This document shows, one piece after another, positions 33,393 through 45,017 of a stretch of 64,000 nt of DNA (position 1 is its first letter; the number at the start of each line of letters is the position of its first letter). Under the pieces are notes generated by a model. That model was not told where the DNA came from and searched no databases. It was given only the letters and a program-made list of their open reading frames with translations. This DNA is from Favolaschia claudopus (taxonomy: Eukaryota; Basidiomycota; Agaricomycetes; Agaricales; Mycenaceae). The translations under genes were made by a program, and so were the position numbers. The stretch is from positions 1,178,001 to 1,242,000 of the forward strand of contig JAWWNJ010000014.1 of NCBI GenBank assembly GCA_037176885.1, given 5' to 3'.

Positions 33393-36300
33393 AGTGTTGC
33401 CACGGCTCGGCTCGAAGCCGCTAGCCGTTGAAGCCGAGCCGAGTTTTAGCTGAGCCAAGCCAGCCGTTTGATGACCGGCTCCGTGTGACTCGGCTCCGGC
33501 TCGAGCCGGCTCAAAGCCGACTTGAGCCGCGGCTGCGACCCAAATTAGGAAAATCCCGCACTGAGCACCAACCAGGGCCTCCTACGCGGTTTCTTCAATG
33601 CGTATGAGTCAGAGAGGCTCTGTAGATAATATATCTTGGTGTATTGACAGTGAATTTCCCTCTGAACGAAGACAATTTCCATGTTTCGCCCCGAATTGCC
33701 CGCCACTGAGCTGAAACTGACCGGACTCGGAATTTGAGGTCGCATCTGTCTTGCACCACAGTATATGTGTACCACATCGTTTTAGTACGTTCATTGGATG
33801 TTCCTCCGGGATATCCAAGTATTTTCAGGCCTGATTTCCGCCAGTAATGCAACTGTATAACTCTCGGCCTGTGCAACAGAAGTGTGACATATGTGACAAT
33901 TATCTTCCCTCTCTTTCCCCCTCCGCACGCGATGAAAACAGAAATCTATGAGATGAAACCCGTTATCCGAGAAGATCAAACACCCATAGTACCTCAAGAC
34001 ATACTCTGTGTATCTCAGCCTCATTTTCAATGCACTATTTGCACAATCTTTCTTGAGTTTCCTCCAACTTGACATGACTCCGATTCGACTCATTCGTACC
34101 GAAAACTTGAAATACCGACCCATCCCTGCTCCTTTCAAATGATAATATGACCCTGAACCATATTGACTTCGGCGTCGTGTTGCAGCCACATCATCTCAAT
34201 GCCTCGTTTGTTTGATCATCTAGTTTAAACTTTCAGGGCTCGCAACTGGTGGGAGGATTAAATCCCATGGAAACACCGCACTTTTGAAGCAACACAATCG
34301 TCCCTTTCTTCCCTCTTCCATCTTTGCAACTTTCAGCTCCAGTCTTCAAGGTATCTGTGCTCTGCTTTCGTCGCGGCGACGCGAGGGTGTTCGTTACAAT
34401 GCCTCCGCGTCGCCAGGGTACATCCAAAGCCCTTCCTGGCGGTGCTCTCGAAACTATGTTTCCACTAGGTGAGTCTTTTCGCAGCAAAGTCACTTCTTCA
34501 CCTTTTCAAACAAGTTTTTTAGATCAACCTCCAGATAGCACTCCCGTTGGGCGCACTCCACCAGCTGCCAGACGCCGTACACGTAGAAGACAGCCTGTGG
34601 ATGAAGATAACACCGGTGCCGATCAAACTCCAATGCGTACTCGCCGCAGTCAACACCAAGATCCGCCAACACCTATCGTTGTCCGACCACTGGGTACAGA
34701 ACCGGAAAGTAAGTTAGCCAGCGGGTCCGAATACTATCTAAGAAAACTAAATCATCACCGTCGTTGCTTTTATCAGATCAGCCCAGCCCTCCACCACAGA
34801 ATCGTCGTCGAGCCGCCGCAAGAACTGCGCCTGTCGCATCGAGCTCAAGAACAACGTTAGAAGATATGCCTCCTGGTGCGTAAACTCACGAGAATCCTTC
34901 TCATGCACCTGCTCAGTAACTCGATGGAAACTAGCTCCTCCCAGCGCATCCCAGCATCCAAGAGATTTGTTCAACTCCGACCTTGACGATGAGACTGAAA
35001 CGCCGCACAATCAAAACCGTCGCCGTGTACATTTTACAGACGATACAGAAGGCTTTCACTTCCAATCTCCTCCTCGTGCAAGCCCTGCGTCTGACCCGAA
35101 TTCCCCCTTTTCATCGGCTCCTTCGTATAGTCCAACTCCGAGTCGCCAATCTCGTGGCGGAGGACCTCACAGCCCCTCGCATGCCCCCCAGCCTCCGATA
35201 AATACCAGACAAGACACGACACCCTCACGCAGTCCACATCCGAGTGGGACCTCGAATCCTCGCAGTCCCGCACCCAGTCGTGGACGGCTAACACCGCAAT
35301 CAAGTCGGGCACCACCCCCAGCCGGCACGCAACGCGTAGTTCGAGCTGTTGGGACTCGAAAATCAAGTGCAGAGGATATATGGACATTCTATAGCGAGAT
35401 GGAAAGCAAAAATCATTGCTTGTTCTGCCAGTTGAGTGATTTATGTGGTTCTATTGCTCGTCTCATCTTTTCTTTTCCAAGGAAACTTCGTCAGACTCAT
35501 CCTCATATAAAAGCGACTGCGTTCAGCATCAAAACCAGCACCGGTGTTCTACGCAAACATATTTACACAGAACATCCCGATGAATGGATCACCGGCTGTG
35601 CTCGGCTCAACATCCAGATCATCGCCAATGAGGCCCAGCCTGCGATCCAGGAATACAAGCGCAGACAAGGCCATCTATCCAGCAATGCGGAAGCTGCGGC
35701 CCAAATTAAAGGACGACGACTTTTCTCGCACGAAGCCTTTGTCGATGCAATTGTTGAGTTCATCGTTGGTGATGATCAGGTGGGTCTGCTTCTACGGTTC
35801 TAAGCTTCTGCCTATCTTACTGTGACTCAGTCCCTCAGGGTCATTGAATGCCCACAGCTGCGAGCAATATTCCTCATGCTTCGCAGTGAACTCAAGGACT
35901 CCGATGTCCCGCACCGAAGCACGATTCACAATCGAATCATGCAACTTCTCGACGAACATCTCGATCGGACTGCAGCTGAAATTGCGGTAAGTTGAGTCCA
36001 TGCATTTTTGCATTGAACTAACATTGTGTAGGCAGCATTAGGAAAGCTATCAACCACGATGGATGTCTGGACTGACCAGCGCCTGCGGCCCTACATGGCC
36101 ATCAGGGGCCACTGGATCGAAACTAAAGCGGTCCCGACCCCTTCCGGCACACAGTATGCTTTGAAACTTCGGTCTGCCCTCATTGGATTCATCCAGATCC
36201 CGGGGAGGCATGACGGGGAGCACCTGGCGCATGCCTTTTTGCATGGCATCGATCGAATCAAAGCAGCAAACAAGGTACATTCTTACTTGTTTCTCTCTCT

Positions 36301-38689
36301 TTTGCAGCTCACTTATTCTTTACCGGTTCTAGCTGGGCTGGGTCACAGGCGACAATGCCTCGAACATGGACACATTTTCGGTTCAAGTCGGAACTCAGTT
36401 ACGTCGTCGCGCAATAAAGTTTCCAGCAAGGGAACGTCGTATACGGTAGGTGGCTTACTTGAAGTTTTTGATCTGTACATTATTTACATCTGCCGCCAGG
36501 TGTTTCCCCCACATTACCAATCTCGCCTGCAACGCCGTCTTAAAAGCCATCACAAATATGGATTTCGCCGACCCCGAAGCTGTCGACTTTGATGCGCACG
36601 ACGATACAGCATCATCTTTCTTGGATGCAATAGACCGTGATCCAATCGCCACCATTCGCACTATAATTCGACTGGTAATTGTTTTTTGTTCCAATGTTTC
36701 TCAATTTTCTCATGCCTCCTTGATGTTAGATTCGTTCGTCATCGCTCCGGCGACAATTTCTTTCGGAAATCATTGCGACACTCGGACTGAAGAACCTGGA
36801 ACTTCTTCGTGATGTTATAACCCGGTGGTCTTCCACACTTCTCATGATTGATCGCAGCCTTGTCCTTCGACCGGTAGGTGTCTTCATTGTGATAACGAGT
36901 AGTAATCCTTATATGCTCCAGGCTATTGATCATTTTTTGGAAAGCAATGAATTTGAAGAAGTCTCGTTATATCATTTTGGGGACGAGGAGTGGCAAGCAC
37001 TTGAAGTTTTCAAGAAGATTTTGGACGTAAGCATTGTGTTATTTGAGCCGACTTCGCATTCAATCCGTGGATAGGTACCACATGCTTTTCAACAGAAATT
37101 ATCCGCAGAGAAAACACCAACACTTTGTCACGCACTTCCAGCATTCGAAGCCATGAACAAGAAATGGGAGCAAATGCAGGTTGAATTCCCGGAGGCATCC
37201 AATATCATCCAGGATGGTATCGACAAGCTTACTTCATATCAAGCACGGATCGAGGATGTTCCGGCCTATACTTTGGCGATGAGTGAGTGTTGCATGGCTT
37301 GACGCAAATTTGATTTAATTGTTAGCGAAGTCATCAACCCGAGAATCAAGCTCCGCTGGCTTAGTCTCAATCGTCCGGAGAAATTAGACTGGGCAAAGCG
37401 GACCCTCAAACAAGCGGTAAGTTGAGACATAGGTAACTTATCGCAAGTCGCTAATTGAGCCAATTAGCTTCAAGCATATGACAACAGCGCAGCGACGAGA
37501 CCGCAAAAAGTAACTTATCCCCCAACATATGACAGCTGGGCCGATGAAATACTAGGCATGGAAGCGCCCGCTGCGGAGGTTGCTGAGGACAGCATTGACG
37601 ACGAAATTGCGGCGTACTTTGCTGATCATCGAGTTGGTCTCAATTTACTGACTTTTTGGGAGGTGAGTTCCTCCTGCTTCTCCTATTGAACGGCCTGCCC
37701 AATGCACGTTGCAGGAAAACCAACTGCGATATCGTCGAATGTTTATGCTGGCACTAGATATTCTGCCGATCCAAGGATCATCCGTTCCCTGCGAGCGCGC
37801 ATTTTCTTCGAGTGCCGAGACTGACACGCGAAGACGCAATAGAACAGCGCCCGACCTCATGGAAGCACTACAGGTCCTCAAGCATTTCATCAAACAAGGA
37901 AATTCACTGGACTTCACCACCGGGACCAGCAAGGAGGATGAAGTAAAATGGTTGGAGGACCTCCTGGCAGAGCAGAGCGCAGTTCTAACGGACATTACAT
38001 CGTTTATTGCTTCTTTGGTTTCGGACAAATGAGATAGAGTAAAGATACTTTGAATTGATTCATCGTGCGACAATACAACAGTTTAGACACATCTTGTGCT
38101 TATACAAAGCAGTGAGAGTGATGAAGTGTACATTTTGAGTGTCTGGCGATTCATTTCATGAAATACGAACAGGGATCAGTTGATACAACGACGTACTTTC
38201 AGACCCAGCCTACAACCCTTGGTATAACTGCAGTATCTTTGCAGCTCCAGAGAGCGCACCAACCAAAGAAGAGCTCAACATATCCTTCCCAGCCAGGGAG
38301 AGAAATCGTCGGGAGACAGGAAGCCTGTAGTCCGTCGCAGGTCGCGGTAGTTGTTGTGCATCGAGGATTCGAGTTCAAGTCGATGAGTCGGCTCGACTGC
38401 CATGGAGATAGGAGTGGTGGGAGCGTGTTGTGTAACTGTTTATTGGGTCGAATCTTTGTGAATGCAAGTCCTAGACGTAGGGAAACAGTCGACGGGGCAT
38501 GGGGTAGGTTGGCGATGCTTGCTGAGCTCGACTTCCTTTTTTGGTCTCAAGCTGTGGCTCTGAGCCGAGCCGAGCCAAAGCCGTTGAAAGCCGACGGCTC
38601 AGTGGCGGCTCGGCTTTCTCAATTAGGAAACGGCTTGAGAGCCATCAAAAGCCGAGCCGCGCCAACCGTAGCCGAGCCGTGGCAACACT
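33393..38689 (+). mobile_element. Apparently complete hAT transposon
   Basis: The ends are AGTGTTGCCACGGCTCGGCT (33393) and its exact inverted partner ending at 38689. If one more base is included, the ends are TAGTGTTGCC/GGCAACACTA. The left flank CGCAACTG recurs on the right as CGCGGCAACTG, an 8-bp target duplication with a 3-bp expansion. Both subterminal regions are crowded with GCCGAGCC/GGCTCGGC words, a usual hAT transposase-binding architecture. The inside carries one gene, 34399-38032. Confidence 0.85.
34399..38032 (+). CDS. hAT transposase, 15 exons, open throughout
   Basis: From MPPRRQGTSK at 34399, fifteen exons join in phase through GT...AG introns of about 45-70 nt (one donor, before VINPRIKLRW, is non-optimal). 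Total is about 950 residues. Order: a long Pro/Ser/Arg-rich N-terminus; a BED-type zinc finger (HCLFC ... LRKHIYTEH, about 35405-35580); the RNase H-like core with DVWTDQRLRP (first Asp, 36061) and TGDNASNMD (second Asp, about 36350); the DVITRWSST block; and the C-terminal dimerisation domain SSVPCERAFSSSAETDTRR (about 37780-37850). The protein would cut and rejoin the element ends in the nucleus. No stop or frameshift was found, unusual for this window, so the gene may be functional. Confidence 0.88.
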
Positions 38690-38699
38690 ACGCGGCAAC

Positions 38700-38860
38700 T
38701 AGTGTTGCCGGGAGCTGAGCTGAGTCGAGCTCCACCTCGAGGTAGCTCGGCCAAAAGAGGTAATGGCTGCCTTTTCCGGCCTGATATCATCACAAATTAC
38801 GTTTTTGGAGCGAGCTACCTCGAGGTGGAGCTCGACTCAGCTCAGCTCCCGGCAACACTA
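38700..38860. mobile_element. 161-bp hAT MITE sharing ends with the adjacent hAT
   Basis: About 50-bp arms beginning TAGTGTTGCCGGGAGCTGAG, paired almost perfectly. The target duplication GCGGCAAC is exact at 38692-38699 and 38861-38868. The first 10 bp equal those of the autonomous element, suggesting mobilisation by its transposase. Confidence 0.88.
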
Positions 38861-38868
38861 GCGGCAAC

Positions 38869-39600
38869 TGTATATGCCATCAATCCATCATCAACATTGT
38901 CCTACATGTTCCTATCATTGATGTCTGATCCTATCTGATCCTATGTCCTCTTTATGGTAATGCCCTTGTTCCCAATTAGGTAGTCCCCTTGTACCCAAGT
39001 TAGGCATTCCCTTTGTTTACCATATGTAGCATTCCCTTTGTTCCTGTACCTATCCCTCGAAAAAACCGCAGAAGATATATTACTTGCACGGCGCACGCTA
39101 ACGATCGCTTGCCAGTGCGTCACGATGACTCCCGAATGACTCATGCATCCCTGAGGCAGGTGGGTAGGCAAGTTACGCGGCACGCTTTCGCTCAGGAACG
39201 CCGTGCCAAGGGAGGAACGGACAACACAGAGGCACTACTAGTGGACTGTTCGGTCCCTGAACTTCTCGAGCTCACAACCACACCGGCCCATGCATCGCTG
39301 TAAAACTGAGGAAACTTAAGAGTTTCGAATCGCTTACATGGTCGTTATGGTCGGACAGTCTCTTGCCGGGAGAAAACGGCGTCTTGAGACCGATACTGCT
39401 TGAACCTTCATGTCCTTCCCGCCGCCAATTCTTCTCGCCAATGAATGATCACTGATTGTCGACTCCTCGTCCGAAGTATGCACGTTTCTACTTGCCACGG
39501 CGCTCATGCGACGGCCGCGGGCAGACAGTAGCGAAACTGTATAAAGTCGGTCGTAACGAACTCGGAGAGCGTATCTTCATCTCCTTCCCGATCGTTCAGC
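38869..39600. other. Intergenic, promoter side of the lectin gene
   Basis: Small frames only (39013-39303). The final 150 bp before 39601 is pyrimidine-rich and may hold the promoter; no specific site is identifiable. Confidence 0.35.
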
Positions 39601-41034
39601 ATGTTCTTCCTTACCCCCCTTCTTTTGGTCTCTCTCTCTTCTCTCCAGGCCAACGCCCAATTGTGAGCGAATTCTGGATCGGAAATCGAGCAATTTTTCT
39701 GATTATCCGCAGAGCCGGCCAAACAGCCCAACTCGTGACTGTGGTTGCCAATCTCGACAGTTAAATTATTCTGAATTTTGCTCTCGAACTTTTGATCTAA
39801 CGTCTTCACAGCGCCAGTATGCCTTATGGCAACTTCCGATGCCGACGGTGCCCCCGTTGTGGTTTCACGCTGCTCGAACGCAACAGTGCTCAACTCTTGG
39901 AACTTCCCTCAAGGCGAGAACAACGTCGGCCCGATTCAGATTTTCTCGAACAAGGTAAGCCTTGATACCATATTCCAGTTTCATTGCGTAATCAAACCGG
40001 CGTAGTGCTTGGATGTAACCGGCGGTTCTAACGCCAACGGCGCCAAGCTCCAGGTAAAGATGAAACTTGCTCATCGGACAACCGATTTCACGAATGATTT
40101 ATTTTCCAAAGGTGTGGACCTGTGATGCTTCCAATGCCAGTAAGTCTGGGTTAACACGTTGTCTGTTGGACGCGCTGGCTGATAATGATTTTAGACCAGA
40201 AGTGGATCCCTAGCGGTCAAGATAATGTCATCACCTGGGCGGGCAAGAACAAGGTCTGTTGCTGAAAGTACTTTCAAACGTATATGTATTGAAAGCCGGC
40301 AGTGCGTTGACTTGACCGATGGAAGCCTGACGGACGGCACTCAAGCTCAGGTGAATAAATAAACCTTCGTTTTTGTCTCTTCGTAGCATTTTCCTCATGC
40401 ACCCGAAAATTTCAGATTTGGGACTGTGACGCCCACAATGACAACCAGAAATGGAACCACAAAGCGGTCACCCAGCCCAAATCGTGCGTTCTTTGCTTCA
40501 TCTTCGCAATTTTTCCGCCGACTGCATCTCAACAATAATTCAGCTTCTCCATCCAACTCAAAAAAGACCCGTCCCTCTGCGTAGCCGCCTCCGCCCCGGA
40601 AGCCGGCGCCTTTATCGTGATCGAGGGCTGCAGCTTCGGCTCCACCTCCCAAACTTTCACCGACCCGAACAACAACTCGCCCGGTCTCATGAAATTGTTC
40701 GACATGTGTGTCTCCATCGACTCCACCGAGAACGCGCGCGACGGCGATAAGCTCGTTCTCAAGAAGTGCGAGGACTTCAGTCCTAAGCAGCAGTGGAATC
40801 ATGAGAATTCCGTGCTCGTTAACAGTTTGGCTTCGCCGCGCATGGTGAGTGTTTTCTTCGGCAAATAAATTCGTGAGGATCTCTTTTCCCTGATGAACTT
40901 GACAGTGCCTCGACCTCACGGATGGAAAGGCATCCTCTGGGACGCCACTTCAAATTTGGGACTGCTCGTCCTTGGCATCGACTGGCGCTTTCCAGAACGA
41001 TAATCAGGAGTGGATTGTTCGTAACACTTTCTGA
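39601..41034 (+). CDS. Secreted beta-trefoil R-type lectin-like protein
   Basis: ATG at 39601 opens a signal peptide (MFFLTPLLLVSLSS, then ANAQ). Ten exons separated by short GT...AG introns join in phase to TGA at 41034, about 300 residues. Repeats typical of ricin-B/CBM13 beta-trefoils recur: CLDVTGG...LQVWTC...QKW, CVDLTDG...QIWDC...QKW, and near the C-terminus CLDLTDG...LQIWDC...QEW. Another segment carries CVSIDST...KKCEDF...QQW. Each QxW unit forms one sugar-binding lobe. No catalytic or toxin A-chain domain is present. Such proteins occur in fungi as secreted lectins or carbohydrate-binding factors; the ligand cannot be told. No disruption was seen. Confidence 0.85.
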
Positions 41035-41061
41035 GGAGAGAAGGAACGGATTGATTAGTTA

Positions 41062-41431
41062 CAGTTGCGGCAAAATCAGATTACTTACCAAATATGGAAA
41101 TTCTCATCAATCCCCTCCTTTTGCACCCAGATGAATGGTTGTTTCATGCAGTAAGTGGAGAAAAATACTGAGAGACTCCATCTTGTACGCCTGGTGTAGA
41201 AAAATCCGTGTCTTTGCATTGATTTTGGCTGGAAAGCCGCCAAGTTTGTGTATCAAAGTGCAGCCAAAATCAGTCAGAAGTATGATGAATTTGGTTGGTT
41301 TTTGTGCCTAGATGTATTCAATCAAAGCATTACAGGCCTTTTGTGCCATCCCAGCCTGCGTATGGATGGTTTTTCTGCAGTTCTGATGGAAATTTCCTTA
41401 TTTGGTAAGTAATTTGATCTTGCCGCAACTG
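41062..41431. mobile_element. 370-bp MITE (CAGTTGCGGC family)
   Basis: Ends CAGTTGCGGCAAAATCAGAT and the complementary ATTTGATCTTGCCGCAACTG, with arms of about 40 bp. TA at 41060-41061 and 41432-41433. It shares its first 10 bp with the 33039 element. It lies 27 bp past the lectin stop codon, probably in the 3' UTR. Confidence 0.85.
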
Positions 41432-41609
41432 TAGCTTTCACTTTATTCGTCGCTCATTCTATGGGACCACTTTTGGATATCAGGACTCTGTGTGCGCAGT
41501 GGATCCATAATCATAAAAAAATCAGAGTACATTTCCACTCTTGCTTGACGCGGAAAACTAAGACTGAACTGAAAACATTCAAGTTGTGATACAAGAACTG
41601 CCCGAGTAT

Positions 41610-41700
41610 TCTCCTTCGCCTGAGACTCCCTCCACCCGAAACTCTCAATTTGACAGATCTCTATATCTTGACAGCAGCTCTGACCTCCTTTTTCGCCGCC
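41610..41700 (+). pseudogene. F-box/LRR gene fragment
   Basis: About 90 bp (CTCCTTCGCCTGAGACTCCC...) match 42648-42738 inside the intact F-box gene with scattered differences. Nothing more of a gene is attached, so it is a duplicated fragment. Confidence 0.7.
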
Positions 41701-41851
41701 TCCAGTCGCATGTAGTTCTAGAGATCAAAAGTTGACGCGCCATCAGCCTCCGCGTCAACTTTTGATCTCCTAGCCTCTTCTCATACTATCATCTAGTGAC
41801 AGCGGACTTGGTCCACCATCGTGACCACGCACGGTGACGTCGCCCGCGCAC

Positions 41852-43186
41852 ATGGAGTCCATCGAAGAAATCCACAAACATATCGCCGAGCTCTCTTTTG
41901 CCATCGGCGTCCAACTCGATGTGCTCAAGGCCCTTGAAAAACGCCGAAGCGACGCCCGGCGCACCTTGAATTCTAGGCTCGACCCGATGGCCCGTTTACC
42001 GGTTGAAATTGCATCCGAAATCTTCATTCGCTGCACCCCCAACTCGCCTTCAATGGTTTTCACGGAGGAACCCCTCAGATTTCTCCACGTTTGCCAGCTG
42101 TGGCGCGGAATTGCGGTCTCTTGCCCGTCGTTATGGGCCTCTATACAGCTAAACCAGGTCAGGCCCAAGAGCCCGGATTTTGACAAAGCATGCTGGGACT
42201 GGTTCGAGCGAGCACGCGCGCTCCCTCTCTCTTTGTGTTTGCACGAAGGGGTGCATCATTCATTAACCGCGTGGCTGAAGCACTTTGGCCGACAAATTGC
42301 ACATCTGGAACTGCATGTATCGGACGAGAGTCAGCTTCATCCCGTTAAAGCTCAAGGGCCCTTCCCCGTGTTGCAGAGAATGAAAATATGTCATTCTAAT
42401 AATCTTGGAGACTCCGAGTCGGAATCCTCCGAGTCATCAGACGACGGCACTATTTCTCGCTCCATCTCCAGCAGTATAGCGATATTGCTTGCGGCTCCCT
42501 CGCTAGTGGAGTGCACCTTCCACTCGGTGCGATACTTGTACGCTAATGATTCGAAAGGGTCCCGAATGACTCATGCGTCCCTGCGACACCTCCGCCTCGG
42601 AACGCCTTCGCCTAATTCTTGTTCTTTCAATAGCTCGATGATTCTCCTTCGCCTGAAACTCCCTGCGCTGGAAACTCTCCATCTGACCAATCTCGATATC
42701 TCCACAGCAGCTCTCACCTCCTTCTTCGCCGCCTCCGGCTCCGCGTCCTCACTACAGGCGCTTCATATGGCTATTTCACCCCTGCGCTACACCACATACC
42801 GCCACGGCGGATGGCGCCTCTCTACCAATCTCTTGAACTCCTTCCGCTCGCTCGGTGCATTGAGGAAACTAGAACTGTTCAACGGGCTCGAAACTGATTA
42901 TATTGCTCTTTTTCGTGTCCTGCGGGCGCAGGATTTCTTGCCAAGCTTGCAGCATCTTCTCATTCATGGAGTTTTCGGCAAGCCGTCAAATTGGAAACTC
43001 GTCCTCGATACAATAGTCGCTCGCGGGGGAGGAACTGAAGGGTCGTTGCGTTCAGTGAAAGTCATTTCCACTACTGTGCCAAAGAAGACGGATTTGCCGT
43101 TGCGAATACTGACGCATCTGCGAAAGCTCGTGAAGGAAGAAGGGATGTCGATTTATGTTGGGAGTCGGTCTAGGAATTTTGTTTGA
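41852..43186 (+). CDS. F-box protein with LRR-like C-terminus, single exon
   Basis: ATG 41852 (MESIEEIHKHIAELSF) gives 444 residues with no intron. A short coiled segment (LKALEKRRSDARRTLN) leads into the F-box at about residues 45-100 (DPMARLPVEIASEIF ... VCQLWRGIAVSCPSLW), the surface that docks on Skp1 in an SCF ubiquitin ligase. The rest has irregular leucine-rich repeats (LRHLRLGTPSP, LKLPALETLHLTNLDI, LGALRKLELFN) that would recruit a substrate, and ends SIYVGSRSRNFV. A GTG 18 bp upstream is in frame, but ATG is the natural start. It is the only intact member of the local cluster (relics at 41610, 43785, 45018, 47313). The substrate is unknown. Confidence 0.85.
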   Translation: MESIEEIHKHIAELSFAIGVQLDVLKALEKRRSDARRTLNSRLDPMARLPVEIASEIFIRCTPNSPSMVFTEEPLRFLHVCQLWRGIAVSCPSLWASIQLNQVRPKSPDFDKACWDWFERARALPLSLCLHEGVHHSLTAWLKHFGRQIAHLELHVSDESQLHPVKAQGPFPVLQRMKICHSNNLGDSESESSESSDDGTISRSISSSIAILLAAPSLVECTFHSVRYLYANDSKGSRMTHASLRHLRLGTPSPNSCSFNSSMILLRLKLPALETLHLTNLDISTAALTSFFAASGSASSLQALHMAISPLRYTTYRHGGWRLSTNLLNSFRSLGALRKLELFNGLETDYIALFRVLRAQDFLPSLQHLLIHGVFGKPSNWKLVLDTIVARGGGTEGSLRSVKVISTTVPKKTDLPLRILTHLRKLVKEEGMSIYVGSRSRNFV

Positions 43187-43784
43187 TTTTGTGAGTGTCC
43201 GACTTCCTATGGATCTTTGGTTAGCGTCTCATGTGTTTCGGTGGATAGTGAAAATAGGTCTTATGCGATTTGAACTCCAAACAATGGCAAAAAACTGTAA
43301 CTTACTACCGTTCCAAATTAGCCCTCGTCTTCATCGTGCTCGATACATCTTCGAATCACTATTGCTTAGAAAACCCCCTACCCGAGCCGGCCTCCTGCGC
43401 ATATGGGGGCAACGCTACAGCGCAGCGCTTGAAATTGATCTTTCCAAAGAGAAATCTCCTCCTAGTACCTATCCAAGTACCTACCAACCTCGGCACTGTA
43501 AACTTACCCTATATCTGGCATCTAGTACTGGCCAGCAAATCATCTAAATTTCTAGGCTCTGAATATTAGGGATTATTTTTTACCGCGCAGGAGAGGTATG
43601 ATGACTATGCGACCAACAGTTGCTTGTGTACGAGTCAGCATAGCAACGGGGAGACGGGGTCCCGATTTGCGAGCAATTCGCTGTTCGAGTAGCCTCAGTC
43701 AAGTGTCTTCTGACCCTAACCCGAACGCACCGCAAGCGAGCTTTCTCTTGTTTCCATACTACGACCACGCAACAGCTCGCGCAC
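43187..43784. other. Spacer within the F-box cluster
   Basis: No gene. The last 60 bp resemble the upstream sequence of the 47313 F-box relic (TGACCCTAACCC..., CACGCAACA), so a duplicated promoter is present. Confidence 0.45.
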
Positions 43785-43960
43785 ATGGACGCTGTTAGAA
43801 ATGCACAGAACTGTTGGTTGGAGACCTGCACAGCCGCTGTATCGACGAGCTCTCTGCTGCCAGAGTCGAAGCTCAACTCGAGATACTGAAATCACGAAAA
43901 TCGTCGAAATTCACCTCTTTGCTCTGCAATGCTCTCGTTCACTGTGACTCGACCATGATT
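43785..43960 (+). pseudogene. F-box N-terminal relic
   Basis: ATG at 43785 (MDAVR) then, after a frame change, CIDELSAARVEAQLEILKSRK. This is a degenerate version of the N-terminal helix of the 41852 gene. The F-box itself is not recognisable. Confidence 0.55.
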
Positions 43961-43989
43961 CTCATACGACCCATCGTTGGATCCCAAGA

Positions 43990-44990
43990 CTTTCTCTGAG
44001 CGGCTTCCGACACTTCGGAAGGTGTATGCGGCCTGTTTCAGGCGACTTCGTGCTTTGATTGGCGCGGGCTCCTTTTCGTTTAGAGTGGACGATGGAGTTT
44101 TCACAATTGGAAGCGCAGGAGCATCAAGCATGGTACCGGGGTATGCATCCAACTAATCAAGCTGCAAAGGGGAGAGCTGACTTTCTTTTCACACCAGCTG
44201 GAACGTCGGTCTGTCCTAAGCTACATATCGAGGAAGGAGCGCAAGCCAACGTTCTTGGACGGAAACTATTCATGCTGGCCGCCGAATGAGGTGAGTTCTC
44301 ACCATTTTTTGTCTCATTGTCGTCCCTCATACGATTTCTTCAAGATCGCCGTTGCAAATCGGCAAACGCTCAGAATCCCCACTCCTGTCGCCCTTACCAA
44401 CAAAGAAAAAAACGCTCAGACATGCACATCTCTGGATGAACCTCACGCCGCTTGTGTTGAGGTGGCCTGGCCAAACAGCTTCCTTTCTTTCGATGACTAT
44501 GTGTGACTGACCGTGGGCGGCGATCGGGTCTCGTGGCGAGACGGGAGACAGGCCAGGGGAGGGGGGTGCGGGTGCTTGTAGTGTGACTGGTCGTCATCCA
44601 TACCGGCCGGTTTTGTCCTACTAGGGGATTACCCCTGCGATGCTTTCGTTGGCGTCGCTCCGCAGGACGACTTTGTTTGACGACTGCGTGTGACCCACGT
44701 GGCCGGTGACCGTCTTTTCGTTTGGATACGGAAGGTAGCTTAGAGAAGGGAAGGGGATGCGGTTGCGTGAGGTGTCGCCCGTGGTACGTGCTGTGGTCTC
44801 GTCAATGTCAATTCTCACTCATTTCATTCTGTTAGCTTAGTCCCGGACGGGCCGAGATACTTTCATGGCTCTCAAGCGGCGACCGTTAGACCACCCACGT
44901 GGTTTGCGCTACTTTCGACCCCGTCTTTGTATGACACAAGTGTTGCCGGATTAGCGCCGGTCATGTCGATGATGTCGCGTCTCGTGTTTG
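43990..44990. other. Unassigned interval
   Basis: A frame at 44059-44289 ends at a GTGAGT donor and may be a fragment of an unknown gene. The rest, to 44990, has no supportable feature. Confidence 0.3.
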
Positions 44991-45017
44991 GTCGTGACGT
45001 TTCTCTTGTCTCCCATC

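Noticed and set aside
39456..39764. 102-codon ORF before the lectin
   Set aside because: It overlaps the lectin signal peptide exon in another frame and reads through its first intron.
39601..41034. Ricin-type toxin
   Set aside because: Only beta-trefoil lectin repeats are present; there is no ribosome-inactivating or other toxic catalytic domain.
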